DNA of 64,000 bases from Phytophthora colocasiae (lineage: Eukaryota; Oomycota; Peronosporomycetes; Peronosporales; Peronosporaceae), in assembly GCA_018806915.1 (NCBI GenBank), contig JAGKQI010000004.1, positions 1 through 64,000 of the forward strand. The letters run 5' to 3'. The notes beneath the pieces are model-generated. The model ran no database searches. It saw only the letters and a list, made by a program, of their open reading frames with translations, and was not told the DNA's origin. The position numbers were made by a program, and so were the translations under genes. Shown here piece by piece: positions 37,333 through 47,540 of the stretch. Numbering within the stretch: the stretch's first letter is position 1; every line of letters starts with the position of its first letter.

Positions 37333-40179
37333 TTACGGAGAAGCGGCCCCAGCGGGAGGAGAATTTAACTTGCCGATAAGGCGGGGGGTCCTGGTAGCGG
37401 GATGGTTGACCGGGTCTTGCCGATACTGGTTACGCCACGGATCCGCCTCATCACACTCCTCCAGAGCCTCGATCAGGTTCGCCGGCTCTGGGACGTTCGC
37501 GTTGGGATCCGTCCGGTTGGCACGCCGAGAGGCCACGCCGGGATACCAACGAACCGCATCCACTGCCGGAATGGGGAGGTGAAGGAAGAACGGATCCAAC
37601 AGGATGTCGAGATCGAACCACTGGTCGCGCATCATGGCGGGGAAGGAGGCGAGGAACTGGCGCCAAGCAGACCCAGCCCGACTCCGCCTGGCCTTGCGAG
37701 CGACGTAATATCGCTGCAGTTCGAGATCCGCATCTTGCATGGCAGAGGTAATCTCGAGGTTATGGGTGGATTCCCAAAACGCCTGGCGGTGCCGTTCCTC
37801 CAGGACGCGATAGGTGGCGGCCACGGCCGCGAGGGGTGTTCCCTCCCTCTCATGCAAATCGAGGTCGAACGTGAGGGGACCCGGGTTCGCGAAGTCGTTC
37901 CACGGCTCCGGAGCCAGCAGATCAAGCACGTTCACACCGGTGATCAACTCGTTGAGGTATTCGGTGCCGGGGGTCGGTGCAGGCCCAGCCTGTATCCGAG
38001 AAGGGAACAGCCAACCCGAAGGGATCAACAACCGTTTGCCCAAAGAATTGGCAATCAGACCCACGATCGAATACTGCCCGATCACCTGCGGATCCCACGG
38101 TTCGATGTCCGCGGCCGCGAAGGTACGCTGCCGATCGTACCCTGGAATGAAAGAGGCGACCGGGAACAGAGGTGGTTGGAGCCCGAGGGGCGGAGAACCG
38201 CCAAGAGGAGGTGGCGGCGGTGACGGGGAACCCGGAGGTGATCCCGGAGACGGCGGGCCTGATCCATCCGGAGATGAGCTTGAGCCGTCCGGAGACCCCG
38301 ATCCACGAGCACCGGAAGATCCGCCTCTCGGAACCTGACCGGACTCGCGCCGGTGCGTCGAGATAGATCGTTGGCGGCTCATGCGTAGAACATCGTCCTC
38401 CTCGGAGTCCTCCGCCTCGTTGGAACGTTCCGATTCAGCCTCAGAACTAGTTCCATTGCTGGGTTCTGGACTCTCGTCCTCTTCGGACGGCGATGGGAAT
38501 GGGTGCTGGGGATCGTAGTCGGAGTCTTCCTCTTCCTCGTCCTGCGAATCACCATCGTCGGGGAGCGATCCGGGCTGATCCGTCGATGCCGGGGTCGGAT
38601 CAGGGGCTGGAGTGTCGGTTTCCTCCCCTCCGGCCTGCCCAGAAGCTTGATCCGCCAACAGATCCAGCGGGCTCGCCGTTGATCCTGCCGAGGTCGGAAC
38701 CACCGTTGGTGTGACAGGCTGGGTTGATCCGGGAGCTTTGGCAGCCGCAGGTTTTAGATCACAAGGGGCTGAGGAGCTCCGATCTGGACGCTTGCGTGAG
38801 GAAGGAGGAACGGCCGGGGAGGCGGAGGCGCTTCGAGATCTTTTGGTGGCACGAGCCGCCCGTCGATCCGCGATCCACGAGGACAACCGAGCAGAGGAAT
38901 CCTCGGCGTGATGCAGCTGTTGTTCGGCTTCGGCATAATCAGCGTCCAGCTCTTGATGAGCCTGTCGAAGCTCTGCGTTCTGTCGCTGGAGTTGGTCGAG
39001 GTCAGCGAGGGCCGATGCGTTCGGTCGCTGGAGTTGGTCGAGTTCCTGTGTCGCCGCATCCCGGGCGGAACGGGCCACGTCAAGGTCGGCGAGGACCGAT
39101 AAACGGTCTTGGGTGGCGTCGTCCAGGTCGACCTGGATTCGATCACGATCCACCGTGACTCGATTGAGATCTTGCATCGCCTGATCCCGGTCGAGGCGGG
39201 CCTGGTCCAGGTCTGCGACGGCCTGATCCCGCTCGACCATCGCGGCACGATGCTGGACGGAGAGCTGGTCTCGGTCGTGCTGAATTATTTCCAGATTTCC
39301 CAAAGCGTCCGCCAGATCTTGCTCCAGATTGGAGATGGCGGCGGCGTCGGCAGTTGCGCCCGAGGGAGGAGCGTGAGAATCCGGTGCGGACACATCCTCC
39401 AGGGCGAGGTGCACCCGGGCCAGCTCTGCCTGGTAGCCCTCGGCCTCGCGTTCCAGGTACGCAACCTCGGCTCGAGCGGTGAGCAATTTTGTTTGAGTCC
39501 GCGTCAACTCCAACCTCAACCGAGCTTCCTCTGCTGAAGGACGAGCCAGATCAGCGGACGTGGCCATGGCCGCTGGTAGGCCTTGGAAGGAATCGTTCCT
39601 CTGCGAGCGGTCAAGGCTACGCTGAGTGAGAGTCAAGTCATGGCGCACGGCGGCGAGCTCCCGTTCGCGATCCTGAAGCTCATCCCGGAGTTCGATCTCT
39701 GTCTCCCCTGCTACGCGAAGTTCGGCCAACCGGAAGTCGAGATCCTCGAGCGCAGAGTCTAGCCGCGCCTGGATCCGGGCCATTCGCTGCTCAGACTCCC
39801 GCCGTTCGGCATCGTGCTGAGCCCGCTGATCCTGCAAGGCGGCGATCGCGTCCCCACCGATAACATCTCCGGTTCCCGACCGCAGACGAGCGATTTCGGC
39901 GTTCAGCCGCAAGATCTCCTCCGCCTGGTCGTCCCGGAAGCGCTCCAATTCCTCCATGTCGGATCGCAACCGGCGAACGGTGTCGTCCAGGTGGTCCCGA
40001 TCGCGACTCAAGGTTTCGCGCATCCGTTGGCTATGGGCCAGTCTCGCTTGCAAAGTGACCAGCTCAGGGTTTACCCCAGGGGTTGAGAAGCGTGAGGTGG
40101 TGGATCGAGCGGATCGGATCGAGTGTTCGCTCGAAGGCGTTCTCGGCGTCAAAGGGGGCGAGGGAGGCGGATCGGACAT
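37333..40179 (-). CDS. Gypsy-A antisense ORF: intact 948-residue coiled-coil protein
   Basis: ATG 40179, about 100 nt inside the 3' LTR, opens 948 codons on the strand opposite gag-pol, with no stop or shift. In order: Ser/Pro head; long coiled coil at about residues 30-430 (LRSDMEELERFRDDQAEEIL, HDRDQLSVQHRAAMVERDQA); Lys/Arg patch (ATKRSRSASA, SSRKRPDRSS); Pro/Thr region; acidic run (SQDEEEEDSDYDP); Gly/Pro/Ser linker; and a folded-looking C-terminal domain from about 715 (VIGQYSIVGLIANSLGKRLL, RHRQAFWESTHNLEITSAMQ, FLASFPAMMRDQWFDLDILL). The AFWESTH block and its surroundings recur in the antisense ORF of Gypsy-C. Expression would need a promoter in or near the 3' LTR. It is not a gag or envelope protein I recognise. 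Confidence 0.75.
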   Translation of the reverse strand: MSDPPPSPPLTPRTPSSEHSIRSARSTTSRFSTPGVNPELVTLQARLAHSQRMRETLSRDRDHLDDTVRRLRSDMEELERFRDDQAEEILRLNAEIARLRSGTGDVIGGDAIAALQDQRAQHDAERRESEQRMARIQARLDSALEDLDFRLAELRVAGETEIELRDELQDRERELAAVRHDLTLTQRSLDRSQRNDSFQGLPAAMATSADLARPSAEEARLRLELTRTQTKLLTARAEVAYLEREAEGYQAELARVHLALEDVSAPDSHAPPSGATADAAAISNLEQDLADALGNLEIIQHDRDQLSVQHRAAMVERDQAVADLDQARLDRDQAMQDLNRVTVDRDRIQVDLDDATQDRLSVLADLDVARSARDAATQELDQLQRPNASALADLDQLQRQNAELRQAHQELDADYAEAEQQLHHAEDSSARLSSWIADRRAARATKRSRSASASPAVPPSSRKRPDRSSSAPCDLKPAAAKAPGSTQPVTPTVVPTSAGSTASPLDLLADQASGQAGGEETDTPAPDPTPASTDQPGSLPDDGDSQDEEEEDSDYDPQHPFPSPSEEDESPEPSNGTSSEAESERSNEAEDSEEDDVLRMSRQRSISTHRRESGQVPRGGSSGARGSGSPDGSSSSPDGSGPPSPGSPPGSPSPPPPPLGGSPPLGLQPPLFPVASFIPGYDRQRTFAAADIEPWDPQVIGQYSIVGLIANSLGKRLLIPSGWLFPSRIQAGPAPTPGTEYLNELITGVNVLDLLAPEPWNDFANPGPLTFDLDLHEREGTPLAAVAATYRVLEERHRQAFWESTHNLEITSAMQDADLELQRYYVARKARRSRAGSAWRQFLASFPAMMRDQWFDLDILLDPFFLHLPIPAVDAVRWYPGVASRRANRTDPNANVPEPANLIEALEECDEADPWRNQYRQDPVNHPATRTPRLIGKLNSPPAGAASP

Positions 40180-40282
40180 CGTGAAGGAGTGGTGGTGCTT
40201 GAACGACTTGTGTCCCAGGTGATGAATGTGGAAATAAGCCCGAAGTGAGCTGCGGCAGCCCAACTTACGTGCTGGGGGCGGA

Positions 40283-41639
40283 TGTGGTGAAGCGAACGAG
40301 AATTTTTCCCGGAGAGGCGATATCAGCCACGAACCCGAATAGAGTCAGAACGAGCGACAGGGGGGACCTGTGATCCCCAGATCTGAGTCGAATCAGACGA
40401 AGATACGATGGGTCCCGCCGGGGAACAGGCAACAGAGACACCGGCGGAGGAGCAAGTGGAGCAGTGTTCGTGGGTGATCCGAGTCCTACCGGAGGAAGAA
40501 TGGAGAGATCGAGGATGTTCTCGCGCGATCAGCGATGATGGGGTCCCAAGTGAGCACGATTGGCTCACCCCGGCGCCCCGAAGTCTTTTAACAGCTTGAT
40601 CCTGCTTCCCCGGGCAGCGACGAAGTGGGATCACGCAGTGATCCTCTCCCGTTTAAGTACGAGATCAGCTCCGGACCAAGTTCAGCCCCAGGCGCGACGC
40701 AGACTCTTCTGGTGGCCTGATCCGGATTCCCCGGACGACTACCAAGCGGGATCAGACAGCGATCAAGTCCCGATCAAGTGCGAGATCAAGTCCCTGTTAA
40801 GTACGAGATCAAGCTTCGGTTAAGTACGAGATCAAGCTTCGGTTAAGTACGAGATCAAGCTTCGGTTAAGTACGAGATCAAGCTTCGGTTAAGTACGGAA
40901 TCGGCTCAAGATCAGGGTTAGGGGAACCAAGCTAGAGATCAGCTATGTAGCCAGTGTCATGTGATCGTAGGATAGCAAATCAGGATGGGATTAGTAGGCA
41001 TATGAATAACCATAAACAGAATCGAATTTGCCCTGAACCACTCAAGTGTCTTCGCTACGCCTGGAACCGGGAACTACATTAGCCCTACAAGCGTCAAGAA
41101 GGTAAGGATACGTGACCTAGTATAGCGGTTAAGTCTGGATAATATATTGGCCAGCTTTGCCCTATCTAGTGAACTATCCTTTAAGTGCATACATCGGATC
41201 GGAAGGAATTGGTTGTTTAGCCTAAAGATCCCGTTGAATCTCACCCCCTCAAGACCCCCGCTAAAGGAAGCGGCAAGCAACGGAAAGGAAGGGACCAGAT
41301 CCCGAACATTGGACTATTGGAAGACCTGGATCAAGTACCAGGCACCCGGATCAAGGCTCGAGAACTCGCCTACGACCCGGATCAACCCCTCTGAGGTAGA
41401 GTGAAGTATTCCCACGCTATCTCACACCCCTGCGTCACTCAAGACATTCTTCTCGTCCCAAGACATCTTCAGAAGTCACCTGGAAGAGCGTAACCCGCCT
41501 ACCGACGGGTACACAAGGTGAACACTACACGCAGCAAGATCACGGATCATCGGGGGACCCCCTCCGTTAGTCGGTGTCTGGGCGCAAGTGGCGATCGAGA
41601 CCTGCCTTAACGAGATTTTGGCAGATCCGCTCCACCACA
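40283..41639 (+). repeat. Gypsy-A 3' LTR (1357 bp)
   Basis: It has the same termini as the 5' copy and is followed by CGAA. It is 47 bp longer, because the 23-bp tandem unit has four copies instead of two and one T is added near 41181. Confidence 0.9.
40796..40887 (+). repeat. 23-bp tandem repeat in Gypsy-A 3' LTR, four copies
   Basis: This is the same unit as in the 5' LTR, repeated four times without visible differences. LTRs start identical, so copy number changed after or during integration. Confidence 0.85.
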
Positions 41640-41643
41640 CGAA

Positions 41644-42470
41644 CGTGGGTTCATTGAGCACGTTCGAGGAACCTTTGAGGCTCCTGTGGTTGAACCGAGG
41701 TCGGCTCAACCCAAGCCTTTAAGACTCAAGGTTCTTCCCTATGAAGGGAAAGAAGGTGAAAACCTTCACTTCTGAATCCGAGAAGTTGAGCTCGCCATGG
41801 AGGCGGCTCTCATCTCGGTGGAGCGACTTCGGGTCGCTTTCGCGCTGTCTAACCTCGGGGGTCGAGCGAAGACATGGGCGTACACGCGCGAAGCGACGTC
41901 GCCTGGATGTTTTACATCCTGGGCCCAGCTGTGCGAACAGCTTCGGGCCGCATTCCTCCCGGCAAACTATGAGTATCGCCAGCGGTCACGCTTCCTAGCC
42001 TGCAAGCAAGGGAAACGTGACCTGCACGAGTACATCCAAGTGATGCGCGTTCTCGCGGCATCTCTGGTAGGAAACCCCCTACCTGAACACATCCAAGTAA
42101 CTGTGTTCATGGACGGCTTAAGAGTAAGCCCGGCCCGCACGCAACTGTTCCGCGTGCAGGTCAACACGATGGAGGAGGCGATTCAAGTCGCGCTCCAGGA
42201 GGAGTACAGCCATACACAGGCTCAGACTCCTGCCTCTGCGTGGCAAGGCCACAGCCGACGACGGCGTCAGCCAGTGCTCCTGGGAATGGAGCAGGCTCGG
42301 GACCAGCCCCTATGGACTTTGGGCTCGCCGAGCAGAAACGCATCCGCTGTTTCGAGTGCGGGCGTTCCGGACACTTCGCACGTGTCTGCCCCTCTGGGGG
42401 GCAATGGAAGAGGTCTTCCAAGCCTCAGGGCTCTAAGGGCCGCTGGAAGAAGCCGGCGCCCAAGAGTTAG
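41644..42470 (+). pseudogene. Gypsy-B gag, main part, with zinc knuckle
   Basis: The frame resumes after Gypsy-A (PLRLKVLPYEGKEGENLHF) and meets a TGA at 41773-41775 where relatives carry Trp. It then continues with IREVELAMEAAL and the capsid-like region (LSNLGGRAKTWAY, FLACKQGKRDLHEYIQVMR). A frameshift near 42238 leads to the CCHC knuckle (IRCFECGRSGHFARVCP). Gag would form the particle and bind RNA; this copy cannot make an intact product. Confidence 0.75.
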
Positions 42471-42608
42471 GGGAACTCCGGGGACCAGTAGGGGCGGGGC
42501 GCCCTACTGGGGAAACACTAAGTCCCCATGCGGGTGGTGCGGGAGGCACACGCAGTGGAGACTTAGCCCCAGAGAGTCTTGGGACTCTCAAAGCGGAGAA
42601 GGGCAGCG

Positions 42609-43090
42609 GTGGGCTGCTGGTAGTACACGCGAGTGTACGGGGGTTTAACAACCCCTTTAGAGTCTTGATAGACTCTGGGGCGAGCAAGAACTTTGCTCGC
42701 CGACAAACTGTCGCGAGGAACCGCGGCAAGTTTGAGGACGATCTACGTGAGAGCGAGGGAAGTGGGCTAGTCGCCGTACGACTAGCCGATGGTACGGTGG
42801 TGGAAGTACCAAAGGTCCAGGTGGACCTGGCTGTGACGTTTGAGGACTTCGACAGCGTGGAGTCGTTTATTGTCCTCGAGATGGACAAGTACGACTTGAT
42901 CCTAGGGATGCCGTGGCTTGAGAAGCACGAGCCCTGGATCGATTGGCGCGGCAAAGCCATTGGGGCTAGCCGGCCTGCAGTCTCTGACAGAGCTTTGGTG
43001 AGTCATGGTCCCACCTCTGTCAGGACTAAGGGCGTTCGCTGGAACCGCCAGGACGCGGCAGCGTCCGAGGAGTATTTGGGGCTGGTGTAG
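42609..43090 (+). pseudogene. Gypsy-B aspartic protease region
   Basis: The frame contains FRVLIDSGASKNFARRQTV (active-site Asp in DSGAS), VRLADGTVVEVPKVQVDL, and YDLILGMPWLEKHEPWIDW, the typical retropepsin flap and ILGMPWL end. It stops with TAG at 43088-43090. The next pol part lies in another frame. Confidence 0.8.
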
Positions 43091-43130
43091 TCGGTGCTAC
43101 ATCGCCCCACACGAGAAGTGATCGTGGGCC

Positions 43131-45440
43131 ATGGGTGGCCGGGGCAACGGGCGGAGGCCCTTGCCCTACGTGTGGGTCTGCAACGACAGCAGGACCCCAC
43201 GCACGAAGTCGCAGGCTGCGACTGTGGTAGTGCCCGAGAGCACTAACCAGGTGGGTAACTTAGGTCCACAAGCGGATAAAAGAGTTCCGCAGGAAGCCAA
43301 GATGGCTCGCGATGCCGAAGTAGTGGCATCGCCGGGAGTACGAGAAGTAGTTCAACGCCAGGTCGCTCAGACCATAACTGATGCGGGTAACGCAGTTCCG
43401 CATGGAGCCACGAGGGCTCGTGATGCCGAAGGAATGGCATCACCAGGCGTGAGAGAAGTAGTTCCACGCAAGGTCGCTCAGACCATAACTGATCAGGAAG
43501 ACACCAAGGGTGTTTCCAATGCGGGTAACGCAGTTCCGCATGGAGCCATGATGGCTCGTGGTGCCGACGTAGTGGCACCACTGGGCGTGGGTAAGTTAAC
43601 CCCACGCCATGGTCGTAAGCCGGGGTTGGTGGAATACCATCCCGAAGAAGTCCACGAGGACTTGGGAGAGGAGCTCAAGGCTCCTAGGTCACAGCCGGTC
43701 GAAGAGTTCTATCACATCTTCGACAGCGTGACCGGGCATCGCGTGAAGGCGGGGGCCATCGAGTTGGCACCCCTGCCTGAGGTATCAGAGCTATTGAACC
43801 TCGAGGAAGTCGCGATGGAGGACTTCCTGGTCGAGTTGAAGGCCGGGGAGATATCGTAGATGGTTCTCCTTAGGCCGGAGCCCACTCCAGAGGAGTTGAA
43901 CTCCTCCTCTTTGATGGGCGAAGACGTCCTGGAGGAGTTCCGGAAGCAACGTGCGTCGCGCACGGACTCCGAGATTCTGAAGAATCCACAGGATCCGCTG
44001 TATCCTTTAGTGAAGGAGTTTGAGGACGTGGTGTCCAAGGACCCACCCTCAAAGCTCCCACCGGATCGAGGGATCAGGCACGAGATTGATCTCGTGCCAG
44101 GCACAAAGTATTGTGTCACGCGTCAATGGCCCCTGCCTCGAGAGCAGAGCGACGTCATTGACGCGTTCTTCGCCGCGAAGGCGAAAGCGGGAATGGTGCG
44201 GGAGTCGAAGTCCCCGCACTCGACGCCAACCTTCTGCGTTCGCAAGCCGAACGGGAAGTGGCGTCTGGTTCATGCTTACAATAAGCTGAACAGCGCGACT
44301 GTGCCAGCACAGACGCCGATCCCTCGCAAGGATGTGTTGTTGAACAACATGGCCGGCTGCACGCTGTACAGCGCACTGGATCTGGTGGATGGATACTACA
44401 GATCCTGATGCGGGAGTGTGATATCCCGCTCACGGCCGTGAGCACGCCGAGCGGTATGCCCTGGGAGTGGCTGGTAATGCCACAAGGTCTATCCAACGCA
44501 CCAGCGACCTTCAATCGCTTGGCCACACAGTTGTTTAGACCTTTGCGTGCGTTCACGCAGACGTACTTTGACGATATATTCGTCCATAGCCGTGCCGAGG
44601 GAGGCAAGACGGCTATAGAGGTGCATCGGGAGCACCTCCGTCGAGTGTTTGAGGTCATGAGAGCTAACAAGCTCTATGCCAACATCGACAAGAGCGTCTT
44701 CGCAGCTGAGGAGATTAAGGTCCTCGGCTGCTTCGTCAGCAGCGTCGGGGTCCGAGCGGATCCCGACAAGGTCAAAGCCATTGCGGCATGGCCTGTTCCT
44801 CGGTCACAGAAGGACCTGAGGAAGGGTTGGGCTTAGCCAACTACTTGCACAAGTACAGTGCTGGCTATGCGGGACTCGCAAAGCCTTTGTCGGACCTTCT
44901 GAAGAAGGAGGCCGAGTGGTGCTGGGAGCGCCAGCACCAGGATGCTTTTGATAGCATCAAGGCGAGCTTGCAATGGGCGCCCGTCCTGGCGTTGCCGGAC
45001 GATGCCAAGTCGTTTAGCGTTGTCTGTGACGCTTCCGACTATGCAATTGGCTGTGCGCTATTGCAGGACGATGAGGGACGAGATAGGGTGATCTCGTTCC
45101 AGTCCAGGCAGCTGAAGGCTACCGAACGGAATTATCCCGTTCACGACAAGGAACTCTTGTCGATGAAGTACGCCCTTGTCAAGTTCAGGGTGCATCTTCT
45201 GGGCTCAAGGCCCTTTGTGGTCTATACGGACCACGCGTCCTTGCGGACAGCCATCCATACGCCGCATTTATCGCAGCGGATGGCGCGTTGGCTGTCATTC
45301 TTCGCGGAGTATAACTTCCGCGTTGAATACAAGCCTGGCAAGCTCAACACGCTTGCCGACGCTTTGTCGCGCAGGCCCGACTATGAGTTCGCTCATATTA
45401 GTCGGGCCACGACGGATCTTACGATCGAATACGCTTGGCG
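43131..45440 (+). pseudogene. Gypsy-B pol linker, reverse transcriptase and RNase H
   Basis: A linker with three imperfect repeats (NAVPHGATRARDAEG and relatives, about 43290-43600) ends at TAG 43857-43859. The same frame continues into the RT (KLPPDRGIRHEIDLVPGTKY, ESKSPHSTPTFCVRKPNGKW, YSALDLVDGYY). One-base deletions near 44400 and 44830 break the frame around the catalytic YFDDIFVHS. RNase H keeps its catalytic pattern (SVVCDASDYAIGCALLQ, ERNYPVHDKELLSM, VVYTDHASL). A frame change near 45435 leads to the integrase. Confidence 0.85.
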
Positions 45441-47540
45441 TATCGGGACGATGACACCCTCGCCCCTATTGTACGGTATTTGTCCGCTGGCACGGATGCC
45501 AAGGTCGAATGGCTTACGCCTCGACAGCGGGTACGGCTCCACCGCTATGAGTGGGCCGATGGCCTGCTCCACTATCGGGTGGAGCCCGGGGATCCTCCGC
45601 GAGTCGTTGTTCCGAACGACGAGGATCTGAAGTATGATATTCACGAGGCACACGATGTGCCTTCGAGTGGCCACTTGGGCCGAGAGAAGACCTATCATGG
45701 GGTCTCTCTGATGTTTTGGTGGGCCCACATGTACAAGTGGGTGGCCAAGTACATCAAGACATGTGAAACATGTCAGCGCGTGAAGCCGGCGGGGCACGCG
45801 TCGGCTCCGCTGCAGAGCCTGCCAGTCCCACTGGACTGCTGGAAGTCGATGAGTCTCGACTTTGGCTTCGGCCTTCCGGCCGATGACCAGAAGAACACCG
45901 GCATTGTGGTGTTTGTATGCCGGTTGAGCAAGATGGTGCATCTTGCTCCGGTCTCTGAGACCATTACCGGGGAACAAACTGCGAAGTTGTTCCTTGATAG
46001 CGTCTTCCGCTATCACGGGTTGCCTGAGACTGTTGTCTCTGACCGCGACCCGCGGTTTACCGCTGCGTTTTGGAAAACGCTGTTCCAGTTGCTTGGAACA
46101 CGGTTGACTATGTCAACGGCGGACCATCCGCAGACCGATGGTCAGACTGAGCGCGTCAACCGAGTGGTTGAGGACGTGCTGCGCAGTGTTTGCGCTGAGG
46201 CGCCGCGCTTTTGGTCAGCGCAGCTGCCTATGGTTGAGTTTGCACTCAACAACGCGGTACACGCGTCAAAGGGGTTCACGCCGTTCTACTTAAACGGGCT
46301 TCGGAACCCCCTGGTGCCGCTCACACTGGGTGGGGGCACCGCGGCTTCGAGAGTAAGTGGGGGAGAGGCTCGGAAAGAGCTTTCCTCCCAGGTTTCCGGT
46401 GTGGAACCAGCCGCGTTGCGGAAGAAGTTGTCGATATTTGTCGGCAACAGGCTAAATGTGATCAGCCGGGTGCGAGATGCAATGGCACTCGCACAGGACA
46501 AGCAAAAGGAGTACTCAGACCAACATGGGAGAGGAAACTTAAGCGTATTTAATGTGGGTGACTTAGTGCTACTCGACACTAAGAACCTACCTCTTAACAC
46601 TGTTAGCTCCACGGTGAGCAACAAGTTGAAGCATCGCTTCATTGGACCCTTCAAGGTCCTTGGTAGGCACGGCGCTGCCTACACGATCGACTTGCCTAAG
46701 TCGATGACGACCCACCCGACGTTTTATGTGGGTCGTCTGAAGCGGTACCATGACCCTCAGGGTCATGCGGCCCCTCAAGAGGTTGAAGGCGGCCGCGAGG
46801 AGGAGAGTGAACCTCCTCGACGCGAGGTTAAGCGTCAGGCGCAGAGCGCCCCAGGTAATAGGGAGTTTGGTGACTCCCAGGGGCGAAGCCGTACCCCGGT
46901 GGAAGGTACGAGCAGTGTGGATACACCGAGGGGCCAAGCGAGTAGGCCCCTAGGCGCGAGTCGCGCGACGACGGGGAGTACGCGTACGGTTGCGACTCCC
47001 GGCGAGACATCGTTGCCTGAAGGTCGTAGACCTCTTGTCGAAGAGAGTCAAGTGCCCGCGAAGAGGCACTACGGTCTACACGACCATGAAGATCCTGCAT
47101 CGCGAGACGCAGGTCTTCCAACTGGCGCACGACACCAGGCTGGTCGGATGCAGAGGCAGCTTGGCCGCCATGCTCAAGACCAAGAGCACCCTCAAGCGCA
47201 AGGACACGCGCTCGGAGGAGACGGATCTCCTCCTGTTGCTCAGCAATAAGTTGGTCAAGAGGCCCAGTCGAAGACCTCTGAGTCCCCAACGTCGGGGACG
47301 GCTCGAAAGAGCAGTCGAGCGAGGCCTCCTCCGGCTTTGCTTGACCGCAACGGAGAACGCCACTACCATGTGGAGCGGGTTCTCCAGGAGCGGCGTCGCG
47401 GTGGGAAGCGCCAGCTTCGAGTGAAGTGGCGCGGGTACCCTGCGTCGCAGAGTACCTGGGAGCCGATTGAGCGGCTCCAGGTTGACTGCCCGAAGGCTGT
47501 CGCGTGCTGGGAAGAGGCACGACGGCAGCCTCGTAAGTAG
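45435..47540 (+). pseudogene. Gypsy-B integrase with C-terminal chromodomain, in-frame TAA
   Basis: The frame shows the HHCC finger (AHDVPSSGHLGREKTYHGV, CETCQRVKP), the catalytic core (KSMSLDFGFGLP, ETVVSDRDPRFTAAFW, HPQTDGQTERVNRVVED) and a GPF/Y-like module (HRFIGPFKVLGRHGAAYTI). After a low-complexity linker there is a TAA at 47247-47249. The frame then continues to a classic chromodomain (YHVERVLQERRRGGKRQLRV, WRGYPASQSTWEPIE) ending at 47540. Chromodomains steer integration to marked chromatin. The linker is overlapped on the other strand by the antisense ORF. Confidence 0.85.

Larger units (their letters stand above)
27719..41639 (+). mobile_element. Gypsy-A: long Gypsy retrotransposon with 1.3-kb LTRs, two RNase H domains and an intact antisense ORF
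   Basis: The two LTRs start TGTGGTGA and end TCCACCACA, and CGAA flanks both sides (27715-27718, 41640-41643). The 13.9-kb element holds gag ORF1, gag ORF2 with knuckles, protease with a long linker, RT with two RNase H domains, integrase with chromodomain, and a 948-codon ORF on the opposite strand before the 3' LTR. The LTRs differ by about seven substitutions, one single-base indel and two extra copies of a 23-bp repeat, so insertion was recent. Nevertheless the pol frame has a TAG and several shifts. GATC is about ten times more frequent than expected in the segment I counted. Confidence 0.9.

Noticed and set aside
37402..38338. Plus-strand open frames opposite the Gypsy-A antisense ORF
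   Set aside because: They are shadows of a GC-rich, low-complexity coding region and contain no recognisable domain.
40796..40887. Regular 23-bp repeats as a possible CRISPR array
   Set aside because: The units are directly adjacent without spacers and lie in a eukaryotic LTR.
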